DNA of 64,000 bases, from NCBI RefSeq assembly GCF_035594125.1, contig NC_087178.1, positions 9,383,501 through 9,447,500 of the forward strand, written 5' to 3'. This document shows, piece after piece, positions 1-11,774 of this stretch. The position numbers were made by a program, and so were the translations under genes. Numbering within the stretch: position 1 is the first letter of the stretch; every line of letters starts with the position of its first letter. The notes under the pieces are model-generated. The model was not told where the DNA came from and made no database searches. It saw nothing but the letters and a program-made list of their open reading frames with translations. This stretch comes from Scylla paramamosain (taxonomy: Eukaryota > Arthropoda > Malacostraca > Decapoda > Portunidae).

Positions 1-3000
1 TCGAGAAACATGTATTACAAGTGTTTTTAAGTTCTTTAAGTACCATTTAGCTAAAACACTGTTTATAGAAAAAAAATAAATAAATAAAAGAATAAAAAAG
101 AATTTATTTATTTTTTTGTTATTCATCTTCATAGGTACCAAGATGCCAAAATTCTGGCAAAATTCAGGAAAATTATGTGAAAAAAGAAAATTATGAAAAA
201 AATTTAATTTTAGCTTTTTTTCGGACTGTGATATACCAAACCCTAAAGTGCATGCAAAGCCACCTATATGAGGAAATTAAAGGACTTTACGAGAAACCTG
301 TCTTTTGAGTGTTTTTCAGCATGTTAGGCACCAAAACGATATATAATATGGAAGTCACTCAATATGGAATCCATCACAAAATTACTGAAAAAGTGTCTTT
401 TCAGTGTTTTACGTACAAAAAACGCTAAAACGGATGCAAACCAAAGAATATGAAGTAATAGAATAACACTACCAAAAAAGGTATTTTTTCAGTATTTTTG
501 AGCTTCTTATCTACAAAAAACCCGAAAATGGATAGAAAGCACTCTATATTGAGATACAAAAGGACATTACGAGAAAATTGTATAATGAGTGTTTTATAGT
601 TTCACAAGAACCACAAGGCAAAAAACGCAAAAACTCGTGTATATGGATAAGTTTCTTAGATACCAAAATGCTGAAACTGAGGAAAAACACTCTTAATTGA
701 GAAAACAGAACAACCTTACGATATGCGTGTATTTTGACTGTTTTTCACATTCTTAGTTACCAAAACCCCAAATTGCATGCAAAACTAGCTTTATGTGGTA
801 AAAAAAATGACATTTCCAGAAAACTGTCTTTTGAGTGTTTTTGACCGTGTTAGGCAATAAAACACTAAAAAGGAGGTCAATCACATTACATGGGAATAAA
901 ACCATCTTTTACCAAGAACTTGCCTTTAAGTATTTTTGAGCTCCTTATATTCCAAAACGCTAAAACGCATGCAAAACACGCTTTATGGAGAAACAGATTA
1001 ACATTACCAAAAACATGTATTTTGAGAGTTTTTGATCATGTTACCACTAATAACACTTTAATACATGTAAAAAAACCCTATGTCTGGGAAACGAAAGGAC
1101 ATTAGGAGAAACGTGTACGTATTATGAGTCTTTTTAAGTTCCATAAGTACCAAAAAGCTAAAACCTCTTTATAGAGAGAAAAAAAGTTAATAAATAAATA
1201 GGATTTTTTTTTTTTTTGTTATTCTTCTCCATAGGTATCGAGATCACAAAATTCTGGCAAAATTCAAGGAAATTATATGAAAAAGAACATTATCAAAAAA
1301 TTTAATTTTAGGTTTTTTTTCGGACTGTTATGCACAAAACCAAAAAGTGCATGCAAACCCAACTATATGGGGAAATTAAACGACTTTACGAGAAACCTGT
1401 GTTTCTAGTGTTTTTCAGCATGTTAGTCACCAAAACAATTAACAATATGGAATTCATTCTATTTGGGAATCCAAAACAAATTACTGAAAACGTGTCTTTT
1501 CCGTGTTTTAAGTAGAAAAATGCTAAAACGGATGCAAACCAGCCAACATGAAAAAATAGAATAAGATTACCAAAAAGGTATATGTTGAGTATTTTTGAGC
1601 TTTTTACAAAAAAATATATAAATAAATAACGCGAAAATGGATGGAAAGCTCTCTATATTGGTTAACAAAAGGACACTACGAGAAACGTGTATAATGGGTG
1701 TTTTATAGATTCTCAAGAAGCACAAGGCAAAAAACGCAAAAACTCGTATATATGGAGAAGTTTCTTAGATACCAAAATGGTGAAACTCCTGAATAACACT
1801 CTTAATTGAGAAACAGAACAACCTTACCAAATGCGTGTATTTTGAGTGTTTTTCACATTCTTAGTTACCAAAACCCCAAATTTTATGTGAAAGTAGCTTT
1901 ATGTGGGAAAAAAAATGACTACCAGAAAAGTGTCTTTTAAGTGTTTTTTTCTTTTAGCATGATAGGCAATAAAGCACTAAAAATCAGGGCAATCACATTA
2001 CATGGGAATAAAATCAACTTTTACCAAGTGTTTTTTCTAAGTGTTTTTGAGCTCCTTATATACCAAAACGCTAAAACGCATGCAAAACACCCTTTATTTA
2101 GAAACAGAATAACATTACCAAAAACATGTATTTTGAGTGTTTTTGATCATGTTACCTATAAAAACGCTTAAATACATGCAAAGAATCTTATGTTTGGGAA
2201 ACGAAGGGACATCTCGAGAAACGTGTATTATGAGTGTTTTTAAGTTCTTTAAGTACCAAAAAGCTAAAACCCACAAATAACACTCTTTATAGAGAAAAAA
2301 TTAATAAATAAATAAAAAAATAGGATTTTTTTTTATTCATCTTCATAGGTACCAAGATGCTAAAATTCTGTCAAAATTCAGGGAAATTATGTGAAAAAAG
2401 AACATTATGAGAAAGAGTTAATTTTAGCTTTTTTTTCGGACTGTTATGTACCAAACCCTAAAGTGCATCCAAAGCCACCTATATGGGGAAATTAAACGAC
2501 TCTACCAGAAACCTGTCTTTTGTGTTTTTTTTTTCAGCATGTTAGGCACCAAAACGATAAATAATATGGAAGTCACTAAATGTGGGAATCCATCACAAAA
2601 TTACTGAAAAAGTGTCTTTTCAGTGTTTTACGTAGAAAAACGCTAAATCGGATGCAAACCAACGAATATGGAGAAATAGAATAACATTACCAAAAAGGTA
2701 TATTTTGAGTGTTTTTGAGCTTCTTACCTTCAAAAAACGCGAAAATGGATGGAAAGCACTCTATATTGGGATACAAAAGGGCATTACGAGAAACGTGTAT
2801 AATGAGTGTTTTATAGTTTCACAACAGCCACAAGGCAAAAATCGCAAAACTCGGTGTATATGGAGAAATTTCTCAGATACCAAAATGCTGAAACTCAGAA
2901 ATAACACTCTTAATTAAGAATACAGAACATCCTTACCAAATGCATGTATTTTGAGTGCTTTTCACATTCTTAGTTACCAAAACCAAAAATTGCATGCGAA

Positions 3001-6000
3001 ACTAGCTTTATGTGGGAAAAAAAACATTACCAAAAAAGTGTCTTTTGAGTGTTTTTGAGCGTGTTAGGCACTAAAGCACTAAAAAGGAGGGCAATCACAT
3101 TATATGGGAATAAAACCAACTTTTACCAAGAACTTGCCTTTACGTGTTTTTGAGCTTTTTACATACCAAAACGCTAAAACGCATGCAAAACACCCTTTAT
3201 GGAGAAACAGAATAACATTACCAGAAACATGTATTTTGAGTGTTTTTGATCATGTTACCTATAAAAATGCCTAAATACATGCAAAGAACCATATGTTTGG
3301 AAAATGAAAGGACATTACGAAAATCGTGTATTATGAGTGTTTTTAAGTTCCTTAAGCACCAAAAAGCTAAAACCCACAAATATCTCTTTATAGAGAGAAA
3401 AAAAAATTGTTATTCATCTTCATAGGTACCGAGATGCCAAAATTCTGGCAAAATTCATGGAAATTTTGTAAAAAAAATCATTATAAAAAAGAAATAATTT
3501 TAGCTTTTTTCCGGAGTTATGTACAAACTCTGAAGTGCATGCAAATCCACCTATATGGGGAAATTTCACGACTTTACCAGAAACCTGTCTTTTGAGTGTT
3601 TTTTCAGCAATCTGAACAATATTACTTAAAACGTGTCTTTTCAGTGATTTACGTAGAAAAACGCTAAAACGGATGCAAACCAACCAATATGAAGAAATAG
3701 AATAACATTACAAAAAAGATATATTTTGATGTGTTTTTGAGCTTGTTACCTACAAAAAATGCAAAAATGGATAGAAAGCACTTTATATTGGCAAAGAAGA
3801 GGACATTACGAGAAACGTGTATGAGTGTTTTATAGTTTGACAAGAACCACAAGGTAAAATACTCAAAAACTCGTGTACATAAAGAAGTTTCTTACATACC
3901 AAAAAGCTGAAACTCATCAATAACACTTTTAATTTTGAAACAGAAATACCTTACCAAATGTGTGTATTAGAAAAGTTTCTTACATACCAAAATTCTGAAA
4001 CTCATGAATAACACTTTTAATTAAGAAATAGAACAACCTTACTAAATGTTTTGAGTTATTTTTCACATTCTTAGTTACCAAAACCCCAAATTCCATGCAA
4101 AACTAGCTTTATGTGGGAAGAAAAATGATATTACCAGAAAAGTGTCTTTTGAGTGTTTTTGAGCGTGTTAGGCAATAAAGCACTAAAAAGCATGGGAATC
4201 ACATGACATGGGAATAATAACAACTTTTACCAAGAACTTTCCTTTAAGTGTTTTTGAGCTCATTACATACCAAAACGCTAAAACGCATGCAAAACACCTT
4301 TTATGGAGAAAGAGAATAAAATTACCAAAAACATATATTTTGAGTGTTTTTGATCATTTTATCTATAAAAACGCTTAAATACAGGCAAAAAAACTTATGT
4401 TTAAGAAACGAAAGGACATTACGAGAAACGTGTATTATAAGTGTTTTTAAGTTCCTGAAGTACCAAAAAGCTAAAACCCACAAATAACACTCTTTATTGA
4501 GAAAAAAAAAGTAAGAAAATAAAAAAATAGGATTTTTTTTCTTCGTTATTCATCTTCACAGGTACCGAAATAGAAAAAGATACAAGGTACAAGGTACGAA
4601 ATAGAAAAAGGTACATAGGTACAAGAAATAGAAAAAACATTACCAAAAAGGTATGTTTTGAGTGTTTTTGAGCTTGTTACCTACAAAAAACGCGAAAATT
4701 GATGCAATCCACTCTATATTAGAGAACAAAAGGACTTTGCAAGAAAAGTGTATAATGAGTTTTTTCTATAGTTCAAAAGAACCAAAAGGCAAAAAACAGA
4801 AAAACTCGTGTATATGGAGAAGGTTCCTAGATACCAAAATGCTGAAACTTATGAATAACACTCTTAATTGAGAAACAGAACAACCTTACTAAATGCGTGT
4901 ATTTTGAGTGCTTTTCACATTCATTGTTACCAAAACCCCAAATTGCATGCGAAACCACCTTCATGTGAGAAAAAAATGACATTACCAGAAAAGTGTCTTT
5001 TAAGTGTTTTTGAGCGTGATGGGCAATAAAGCACTAAAAAGCAGGGCAATCATTGGAATAACACCAATTTATACCAAAAACTTGCCTTTAAGTGTTTTTG
5101 AGGTCCTTATATATCAAACCGCTAAAACGCATACAAAACAAACTTTATGGAGAAACAGAACAACATTACCAAAAACATGTATTTTGAGTGTTTTTGATCA
5201 TGTTATCTATAAAAACGCTTAATTACATGCAAAGAACATTATGTTTGGGAAACAAAAGGACATTACGAGAAACGTGTATTATGAGTGTTTTTTTTAAGTT
5301 CCTTAAGTACCAAAAAGCTAGAACCCACAAATAACACTCTTTATTTAGAAAATAAAAATATAAAAATATAAAAAAAATAGGATTTTTTTTTTTTTTTTGT
5401 TATTCATATTCATAGGTACCGAGATGCCAAAATTCTGGGAAAATTCAGGGCAATCATATGATAAAAGAATATTATCAAAAAAGTTAATTTCCGGTTTTTT
5501 TTCGGACTGTTATGTACCAAACCTTAAAGTGCATGCAAAGACTCCTATATAAGGAAATTAAACGACCTTACTAAAAATATGTGTTTTGAGTGTTTTTTAA
5601 CATGTTAGGCACCAAAACGATAAATAATAAGGAACTCACTCTATATGGGAATCCAAAAAAAAGCTACTGAAAACGTGTCTTCTCAGTGTTCTACGTAGAA
5701 AAACGCTAAAACGGATGCAAAGCAACCAATATCAAGAAATAGAAACCCGTTACTAAAAATGTATATTTTGAGTGTTTTTGAGCATGTTACCTACAAAAAA
5801 CGCGAAAATTGATGCAAAGCACTATATATTGGGAAACAAAAGGACATTGCAAAAAAAGTGTATAATGAGTGTTTTATAGTTCAAAAGAACCAAAAGGCAA
5901 AAAACGCAAAATCTCGTGTATATGGAGAGGTTTCCTAGATACAAAAATGCTAAAACTCATGTATAACACTCCTAATTGATAAACAGAACAGCCTTAATAA

Positions 6001-8005
6001 ATGCGTGTATTTTGAGTGCTTTTCACATTCATAGTTAGCAAAACCCCAAATTGCATTCGAAAATAGATTTGTGGGAAAAAAAAGACTTTACCAGAAAAGT
6101 GTTTTTTGAGTGTTTTTGAGCGTGATAGAAAATAAAGCACTAAAAAGGAGGGCAATGACATTACATTGGAGGAGAACGAATTTTTACCAAGAACTTGCAT
6201 TTATGTGTTTTTGAGCTCCTTATATACCAAAACACTAAAACACATGCAAAACACTCTTTATGGTGAAACAGAATAACATTACCAAAAACATGTATTTTGA
6301 GTGTTTTTGATCATGTTACCAATAAAAACGCTTAAATACATGCAAAGAACACTAGTTTTGGGAAACGAAAGGAGATTACGAGAAACGAGTGTTTTGAGTG
6401 TTTTTAAGCTCATTAATTACCAAAAAGCTAAAAGCCACAAATAACACTCTTTATTGAGAAACAATAAATAAATAAAAAAAATACAGTATTTTTTTTTTCT
6501 TTCTTATTCATCTTGACAGGTACCGAAATGCCAAAATTCGGGCAAATTTCATGAAATTATGTGAAATAAGAACATTATCAAAAAAGTTAAATTTAGCTTT
6601 TTTTTTCGAACTGTTATGTACCAAACCCCTAAAGTGCATGCAAAGCCACCTATATGGGGAAATTAAACGTCTTTGCCAGAAAACGGTCATATGAGTATTT
6701 TTCAGCATGTTAGGAACCAACACGATAAAGAACATGGAAGTCAATCTATATGGGAATCCAAAACAAAATTACTAAAAACGTGTCTTTTCGGTGTTTTACG
6801 TAGAAAAACGCTAAAACGGATGTAAACCAACCAATATGAAGAAATAAAATAACATTACCAAAAAGGTATATTTTAAGTGTTTTTGAAATTGTTACATACA
6901 AAAAACGCGAAAATGGATGGAAAGCACTCTATATTTGGAAGCAAAAGGACATTACGAGAAAAGTGTATAATGAGTGTTTTATAGTTTCAGAAGAACTACA
7001 AGGCAAAAAGCGCAAAAACTCGTGTATATTGAGAAGTTTCTTACATTCCAAAATGCTGAAACTCTGGAACAACATTCTTAATTGAGAAACAGAACAACCT
7101 TACTAAATGCGTGTATTTTGAGTGCTTTTCACATCCTTAGTTACCAAAACCCCAAATTGCATGCGAAACCAGCTTTTTGTGGGAAAAAAATGACATTACC
7201 AGAAAAATGTGTTTTGAGTGTTTTTGAGCGTGTTAGGCAATAAAGCACTAAAAAGCAGGGCAATCACATTACATTGGAATAAAACCAATTTTTAACAAGA
7301 ACTTGCCTTTAAGTGTATTTGAGCTCCTTATATACCAAAACACTAAAATGCATGCAAAATACACTTGATGGTGAAACAGAATAACATTACCAAAAACATG
7401 TATTTTGAGTGTTTTTGATCATGTTACCAATAAAAACGCTTAAATATATGCAAAGAACCGTATTTTATGAGAAACGTGTATTATGAGTGTTTTTAAGTTC
7501 ATTAAGTACGAAAAAGCTAAAAGCCACAAATTACACTCTTTATTGAGAAAAAAATAAATAAATAAAAAAATACGATTTTTTTTTTCATTCTTATTCATCT
7601 TCACAGGTAACGAGGTGCCAAAATTCGGGCAAAGTTCAGGAAATGATATGAAATAAGAACATTATAAAAAAAGTTAAATTTAGCTTTTTTTTCGGATTGT
7701 TGTGTACCAAACCCCTAAAGTGCATGCAAAGCCACCTATATGGGGAAATTAAACGTCTTTGCCAGAAAACTGTCTTATGATTGTTTTTCAGCATGTTAGG
7801 AACCAACATGATAAAACCCAAGGAAGTCAATCTATATGGGAATCCAAAACAAAATTACTGAAAACGTGTCTTTTCGGTGTTTTACGTACAAAACGCTAAA
7901 ACGGATGCAAACTAACCAAAATGAAGAAATAGAATAACATTACCAAAAAGGTATATTTTGAGTGTTTTTGAAATTGTTACCTACAAAAAAACGCGAAAGT
8001 GGATG
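1..8005 (+). repeat. Satellite array, ~1.1-kb higher-order repeat, forward orientation
   Basis: Tandem array of a ~1,105-bp unit built from about twelve related 70-97-bp monomers. A landmark (AAGTACCAAAAAGCTAAAAC and variants) recurs near 38, 1145, 2251, 3354, 4458, 5305, 6415 and 7504, giving spacings of 1107, 1106, 1103, 1104, 847, 1110 and 1089. Most monomers carry a core like CGCTAAAACGCATGCAAA and end in a box like GTGTATTTTGAGTG. One monomer position carries an AT-rich spacer (runs of AATA/AAAT). The 847-bp unit has lost several monomers. The array is cut by the left window edge. Small open frames inside it (for example 890-1105, 1941-2171, 6508-6744, 7636-7830) repeat from unit to unit and are by-products of the repeat, not genes. 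Confidence 0.93.
4562..4642 (+). other. Deletion scar with micro-duplications inside a HOR unit
   Basis: The unit at about 4,458-5,305 lacks several consecutive monomers. At the junction the sequence stutters: AAGGTAC and GAAATAGAAAAA are each repeated several times with small changes, before the normal monomer resumes at about 4,643 (ACATTACCAAAAAGGTATG). The stutter suggests repair or replication slippage at the deletion point, which is inference. The deletion accounts for the 847-bp spacing of this unit against ~1,105 bp elsewhere. Confidence 0.7.
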
Positions 8006-8225
8006 TGTGTGTTGTTTTGTTTCTTTAGAAAAGTGTAATTTGTATGCGTTTTAGCGTTTTCGTACGTAAGGTCAAAAGAACTCTAAAGACACGGTTTTGA
8101 TGGAGTTTTTTTCCAAGATATCTTTCCAATGCTTTTATACGTTTTGGTACCGAAAAAAATGGAAAAGCACTGAAAAGACACACTAATGGTAATGCTGTTT
8201 TATTTTCCTATATATATGTATATTT
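8006..8225 (-). repeat. Pentamer-type satellite, reversed relative to left neighbour
   Basis: At about 8,005-8,011 the satellite flips strand. The forward phrase CTACAAAAAAACGCGAAAGT is followed by reversed monomers containing GTATGCGTTTTAGCGTTTTC and ACGTTTTGGTACC. The block runs into the 3' end of the retrotransposon at 8,226. The same orientation resumes on the far side of that element, so this is the left shoulder of the central satellite block. Confidence 0.85.
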
Positions 8226-8321
8226 TTTTTTATGTAGGAAGGGCACTGGCCAAGGGCAACAAAAATCTAATAAAAAAATGCCCACTGAAATGCCAGTCCC
8301 ATAAAAGGGTCAAAGCAGTGG

Positions 8322-9900
8322 TCAAAAATTGATGGATAAGTGTCTTGAAACCTCCCTCTTGAAGGAATTCAAGTCATGGGAAGGTGGAAATACAGAAGCA
8401 GGCAGGGAGTTCCAGAGTTTACCAGAGAAAGGCATGAATGACTGAGAATACTGGTTAACTCTTGCATTAGAGAGGTGGACAGAATAGGGGTGAGAGAAAG
8501 AAGAATGTCTTGTGCAGCGAGGCCGCGGAAGGAGGGGAGGCATGCAGTTAGCAAGATCAGAAGAGCAGTTGGCATGAAAATAGCGGTAGAAGACAGCTAG
8601 ATATGCAACATTGTGGTGAGAGAGAGAGGCTGAAGACAGTCAGTTAGAGGAGAGTTGATGAGACGAAAAGCTTTTGATTCCACCCTGTCTAGAAGAGCAG
8701 TATGAGTGGAACCCCCCCAGACATGTGAAGCATACTCCATACATGGACGGATAAGGCCCTTGTACAGAGTTAGCAGCTGGGGGGGGGGTGAGAAAAACTG
8801 GCGGAGACGTCTCAGAACACCTAACTTCATAGAAGCTGTTTTAGCTAGAGATGAGATGTGAAGTTTCCAGTTCAGATTATAAGTAAAGGACAGACCGAGG
8901 ATGTTCAGTGTAGAAGAGGGGGACAGTTGAGTGTCATTGAAGAAGAGGGGATATTTGTCTGGAAGGTTGTGTCGAGTTGATAGATGGAGGAATTGAGTTT
9001 TTGAGGCATTGAACAATACCAAGTTTGCTCTGCCCCGATCAGAAATTTTAGAAAGATCAGAAGTCAGGCGTTCTGTGGCTTCCCTGCGTGATATGTTTAC
9101 CTCCTGAAGGATTGGACGTCTATGAAAAGACGTGGAAAAGTGCAGGGTGGTATCATCAGCGTAAGAGTGGATAGGACAAGAAGTTTGGTTTAGAAGATCA
9201 TTAATGAATAATAAGAAGAGAGTGGGTGACAGGACAGAACCATGAGGAACACCACTGTTAATAGATTTAGAAGAACAGTGACCGTCTACCACAGCAGCAA
9301 TAGAACGGTCAGAAAGGAAACTTGAGATGAAGTTACAGAGAGAAGGATAGAAACCGTAGGAGGGTAGTTTGGAAATCAAAGCTTTGTCCCAGACTCTATC
9401 AAAAGCTTTTGATATGTCCAAGGCAACAGCAAAAGTTTCACCAAAATCTCTAAAAGAGGATGACCAAGACTCAGTAAGGAAAGCCAGAAGATCACCAGTA
9501 GAGCGGCCTTGACGGAACCCATACTGGCAATCAGATAGAAGGTTGTGAAGTGATAGATGTTTAAGAATCTTCCTGTTGAGGATAGATTCAAAAACTTTAG
9601 ATAGGCAGGAAATTAAAGCAATAGGACGGTAGTTTGAGGGATTAGAACGGTCACCCTTTTTAGGAACAGGTTGAATGTAGGCAAACTTCCAGCAAGAAGG
9701 AAAGGTAGATGTTGACAGACAGAGCTGAAAGAGTTTGACTAGGCAAGGTGCAAGCACGGAGGCACAGTTTCGGAGAACAATTGGAGGGACCCCATCAGGT
9801 CCATAAGCCTTCCGAGTGTTTAGGCCAGCGAGGGCATGGAAAACATCATTGCGAAGAATTTTAATAGGTGGCATGAAGTAGTCAGAGGTGGAGGAGAGGG
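8322..9900 (-). pseudogene. Reverse transcriptase domain of the retrotransposon, frameshifted
   Basis: The main open frame (8,597-9,874, 425 codons) shows RT blocks in order: YGPDGVPP near residue 24, NYRPIALISCLSKVFE near 81, YGFRQGRST near 118, the first catalytic Asp in ALDISKAFD near 153, GVPHGSVLSP near 208 and the catalytic YADD at 238-241. The thumb region reaches [20 protein letters not shown]. The usual Gln of the GVPQGS motif is His here. The C-terminal part (8,322-8,543, ending [12 protein letters not shown]) lies in another frame. Copy 2 reads through this region, which places a frameshift at about 8,605-8,640. The frame is also lost upstream of about 9,875. Therefore not a functional protein. 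Confidence 0.9.
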
Positions 9901-10052
9901 AGGAACAAGCCCAGAATCGTACAAGGTAGAGTTTTTAGCAAAGGTTTGAGCAAAGAGTTCAGCTTTAGAAATAGATGTGATAGCAGTGGTGCCATCTGGT
10001 TGAAATAGAGGAGGGAAAGAAGAAGAAGCAAAGTTATTGGAGATATTTTTGG

Positions 10053-11225
10053 CTAGATGCCAGAAATCACGAGGGGAGTTAGATCTTGAAAGGTTTTCAC
10101 ATTTTCTGTTAATGAAGGAGTTTTGGCTAGTTGGAGAACAGACTTGGCATGGTTCCGGGCAGAAATATAAAGTGCATGAGATTCTGGTGATGGAAGGCTT
10201 AGGTACCTTTTGTGGGCCACCTCTCTATCATGTATAGCACGAGAACAAGCTGTGTTAAACCAAGGTTTAGAAGGTTTAGGACGAGAAAAAGAGTGAGGAA
10301 TGTATGCCTGTATGCCAGACACTATCACCTCTGTTATGCGCTCAGCACACAAAGACGGGTCTCTGACACGGAAGCAGTAGTCATTCCAAGGAAAATCAGC
10401 AAAATACCTCCTCAGGTGCCCCCAACTAGCAGAGGCAAAACGCCAGAGGCACCTTCGCTTAGGGGGATCCTTAGGAGGGACTGGAGTGATAGGACAAGAT
10501 AAAGATATGAGATTGTGATCGGAGGAGCCCAACGGAGAAGAAAGGGTGACAGCATAAGCAGAAGGATTAGAGGTGAAGAAAAGGTCAAGAATGTTGGGCG
10601 TATCTCCAAGACGGTCAGGAATACGAGTAGGGTGTTGCACCAATTGCTCTAAGTCATGGAGGATAGCAAAGTTGTAGGCTAGTTCACCAGGATGGTCAGT
10701 GAAGGGAGAGGAAAGCCGAAGCTGGTGGTGAACATTGAAGTCTCCAAGAATGGAGATCTCTGCAAAAGGGAAGAGGGTCAGAATGTGCTCCACTTTGGAA
10801 GTTAAGTAGTCAAAGAATTTCTTATAGTCAGAGGAGTTAGGTGAGAGGTATACAGCACAGATAAATTTAGTATGAGAGTGACTCTGTAGTCGTAGCCAGA
10901 TGGTGGAAAACTCGGAAGATTCAAGAGCGTGGGCACGAGAGCAGGTTAAGTCATTGCGCACATAAACGCAGCATCCAGCCTTGGATCGAAAATGAGGATA
11001 GAGAAAGTAGGAGGGAACAGAAAAGGGGCTACTGTCAGTTGTCTCAGACACCTGAGTTTCAGTGAGGAAAAGAAGATGAGATTTAGAAGAGGAGAGGTGG
11101 TGTTCTACAGATTGAAAATTAGATCTTAGACCGCGAATGTTGCAGAAGTTAATGTAGAAAAAGTTGAGGGGGGTGTCAAGACACTTAGGGGTCGTCGACA
11201 GAAAGACAGTCCGACCTGGGGACAT
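10053..11225 (-). pseudogene. Endonuclease (APE-like) part of the retrotransposon ORF2
   Basis: An open frame of 390 codons matching the exonuclease/endonuclease/phosphatase fold of non-LTR elements. Visible active-site landmarks are NFCNIRG (Asn29), LFLTETQ (Glu56), CAVYLSPN (Tyr126), ILGDFN (Asp162, Asn164) and SSDH (Asp236, His237). In family terms these nick target DNA to prime reverse transcription. The frame closes at 10,053, while a neighbouring frame continues towards the RT, so a frameshift near 10,105-10,120 separates EN from RT. The first Met at 11,225 is only the first available one. A short overlapping frame begins at about 11,275. The EN itself looks intact, but the combined ORF2 is broken. 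Confidence 0.85.
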
Positions 11226-11527
11226 TTATGGTCCCCTCCCCAGATGGGGACTCCGAGGCTGGTGTAGGAGTCGCCATGATGATTTAAAAATTTTTGAGTG
11301 AAGGGTGTGTGTGTTATTAGGTGCTTGTAGGTTTGTGTGGAGGAAGAGAGTTGTCTTTAGAGGGCAGGCTGTGACTGCCCCCTTGTGTTGTGAGACACAA
11401 AGGGAAACGTTCAGTGAGGCCACAGCTGGGTTTAATGATAAGTTCACAGCACCCCCTGAACAGTGCTTTAGACCTCACTGGGAGTAATTATCGTTTCGGA
11501 TGCTTTGATTACACTTTAGCGTTTGGA

Positions 11528-11774
<247 letters not shown>

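Larger units (their letters stand above)
8226..11485 (-). mobile_element. Non-LTR retrotransposon (APE-type EN + RT), decayed copy 1
   Basis: A 3.26-kb element on the minus strand inserted into the satellite. Read on the minus strand it has a ~260-bp leader, an apurinic-like endonuclease, a reverse transcriptase, a short 3' UTR and a terminal A run (T run at 8,229-8,240 on the plus strand). Pentamer-type satellite in the same orientation lies on both sides. The right flank (GATGCTTTGATTACACTTTA, then GCGTTTGG) continues a monomer interrupted on the left. No convincing target-site duplication was found. There is no gag-like ORF1, so it is 5' truncated or lacks one. It resembles the Jockey/CR1 superfamily; the exact clade is not resolvable by eye. 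A second copy of the same family starts at 63,220. Confidence 0.9.

Noticed and set aside
890..7830. Many 60-100-codon open frames in the left satellite (for example 890-1105, 1941-2171, 6508-6744, 7636-7830)
   Set aside because: They recur at the HOR period, appear on both strands and in the inverted array (52,403-52,597 encodes nearly the same string as 7,636-7,830), and have satellite composition. The similarity reflects repeat homology, not selection on protein.
10037..10502. Plus-strand frames at 10,037-10,237 and 10,212-10,502
   Set aside because: Shadows of the minus-strand endonuclease.
8190..11500. A target-site duplication around EN-RT copy 1
   Set aside because: TAATGCTGTTT on the left and TAATTATCGTTT on the right are only loosely similar, and satellite flanks resemble each other anyway.
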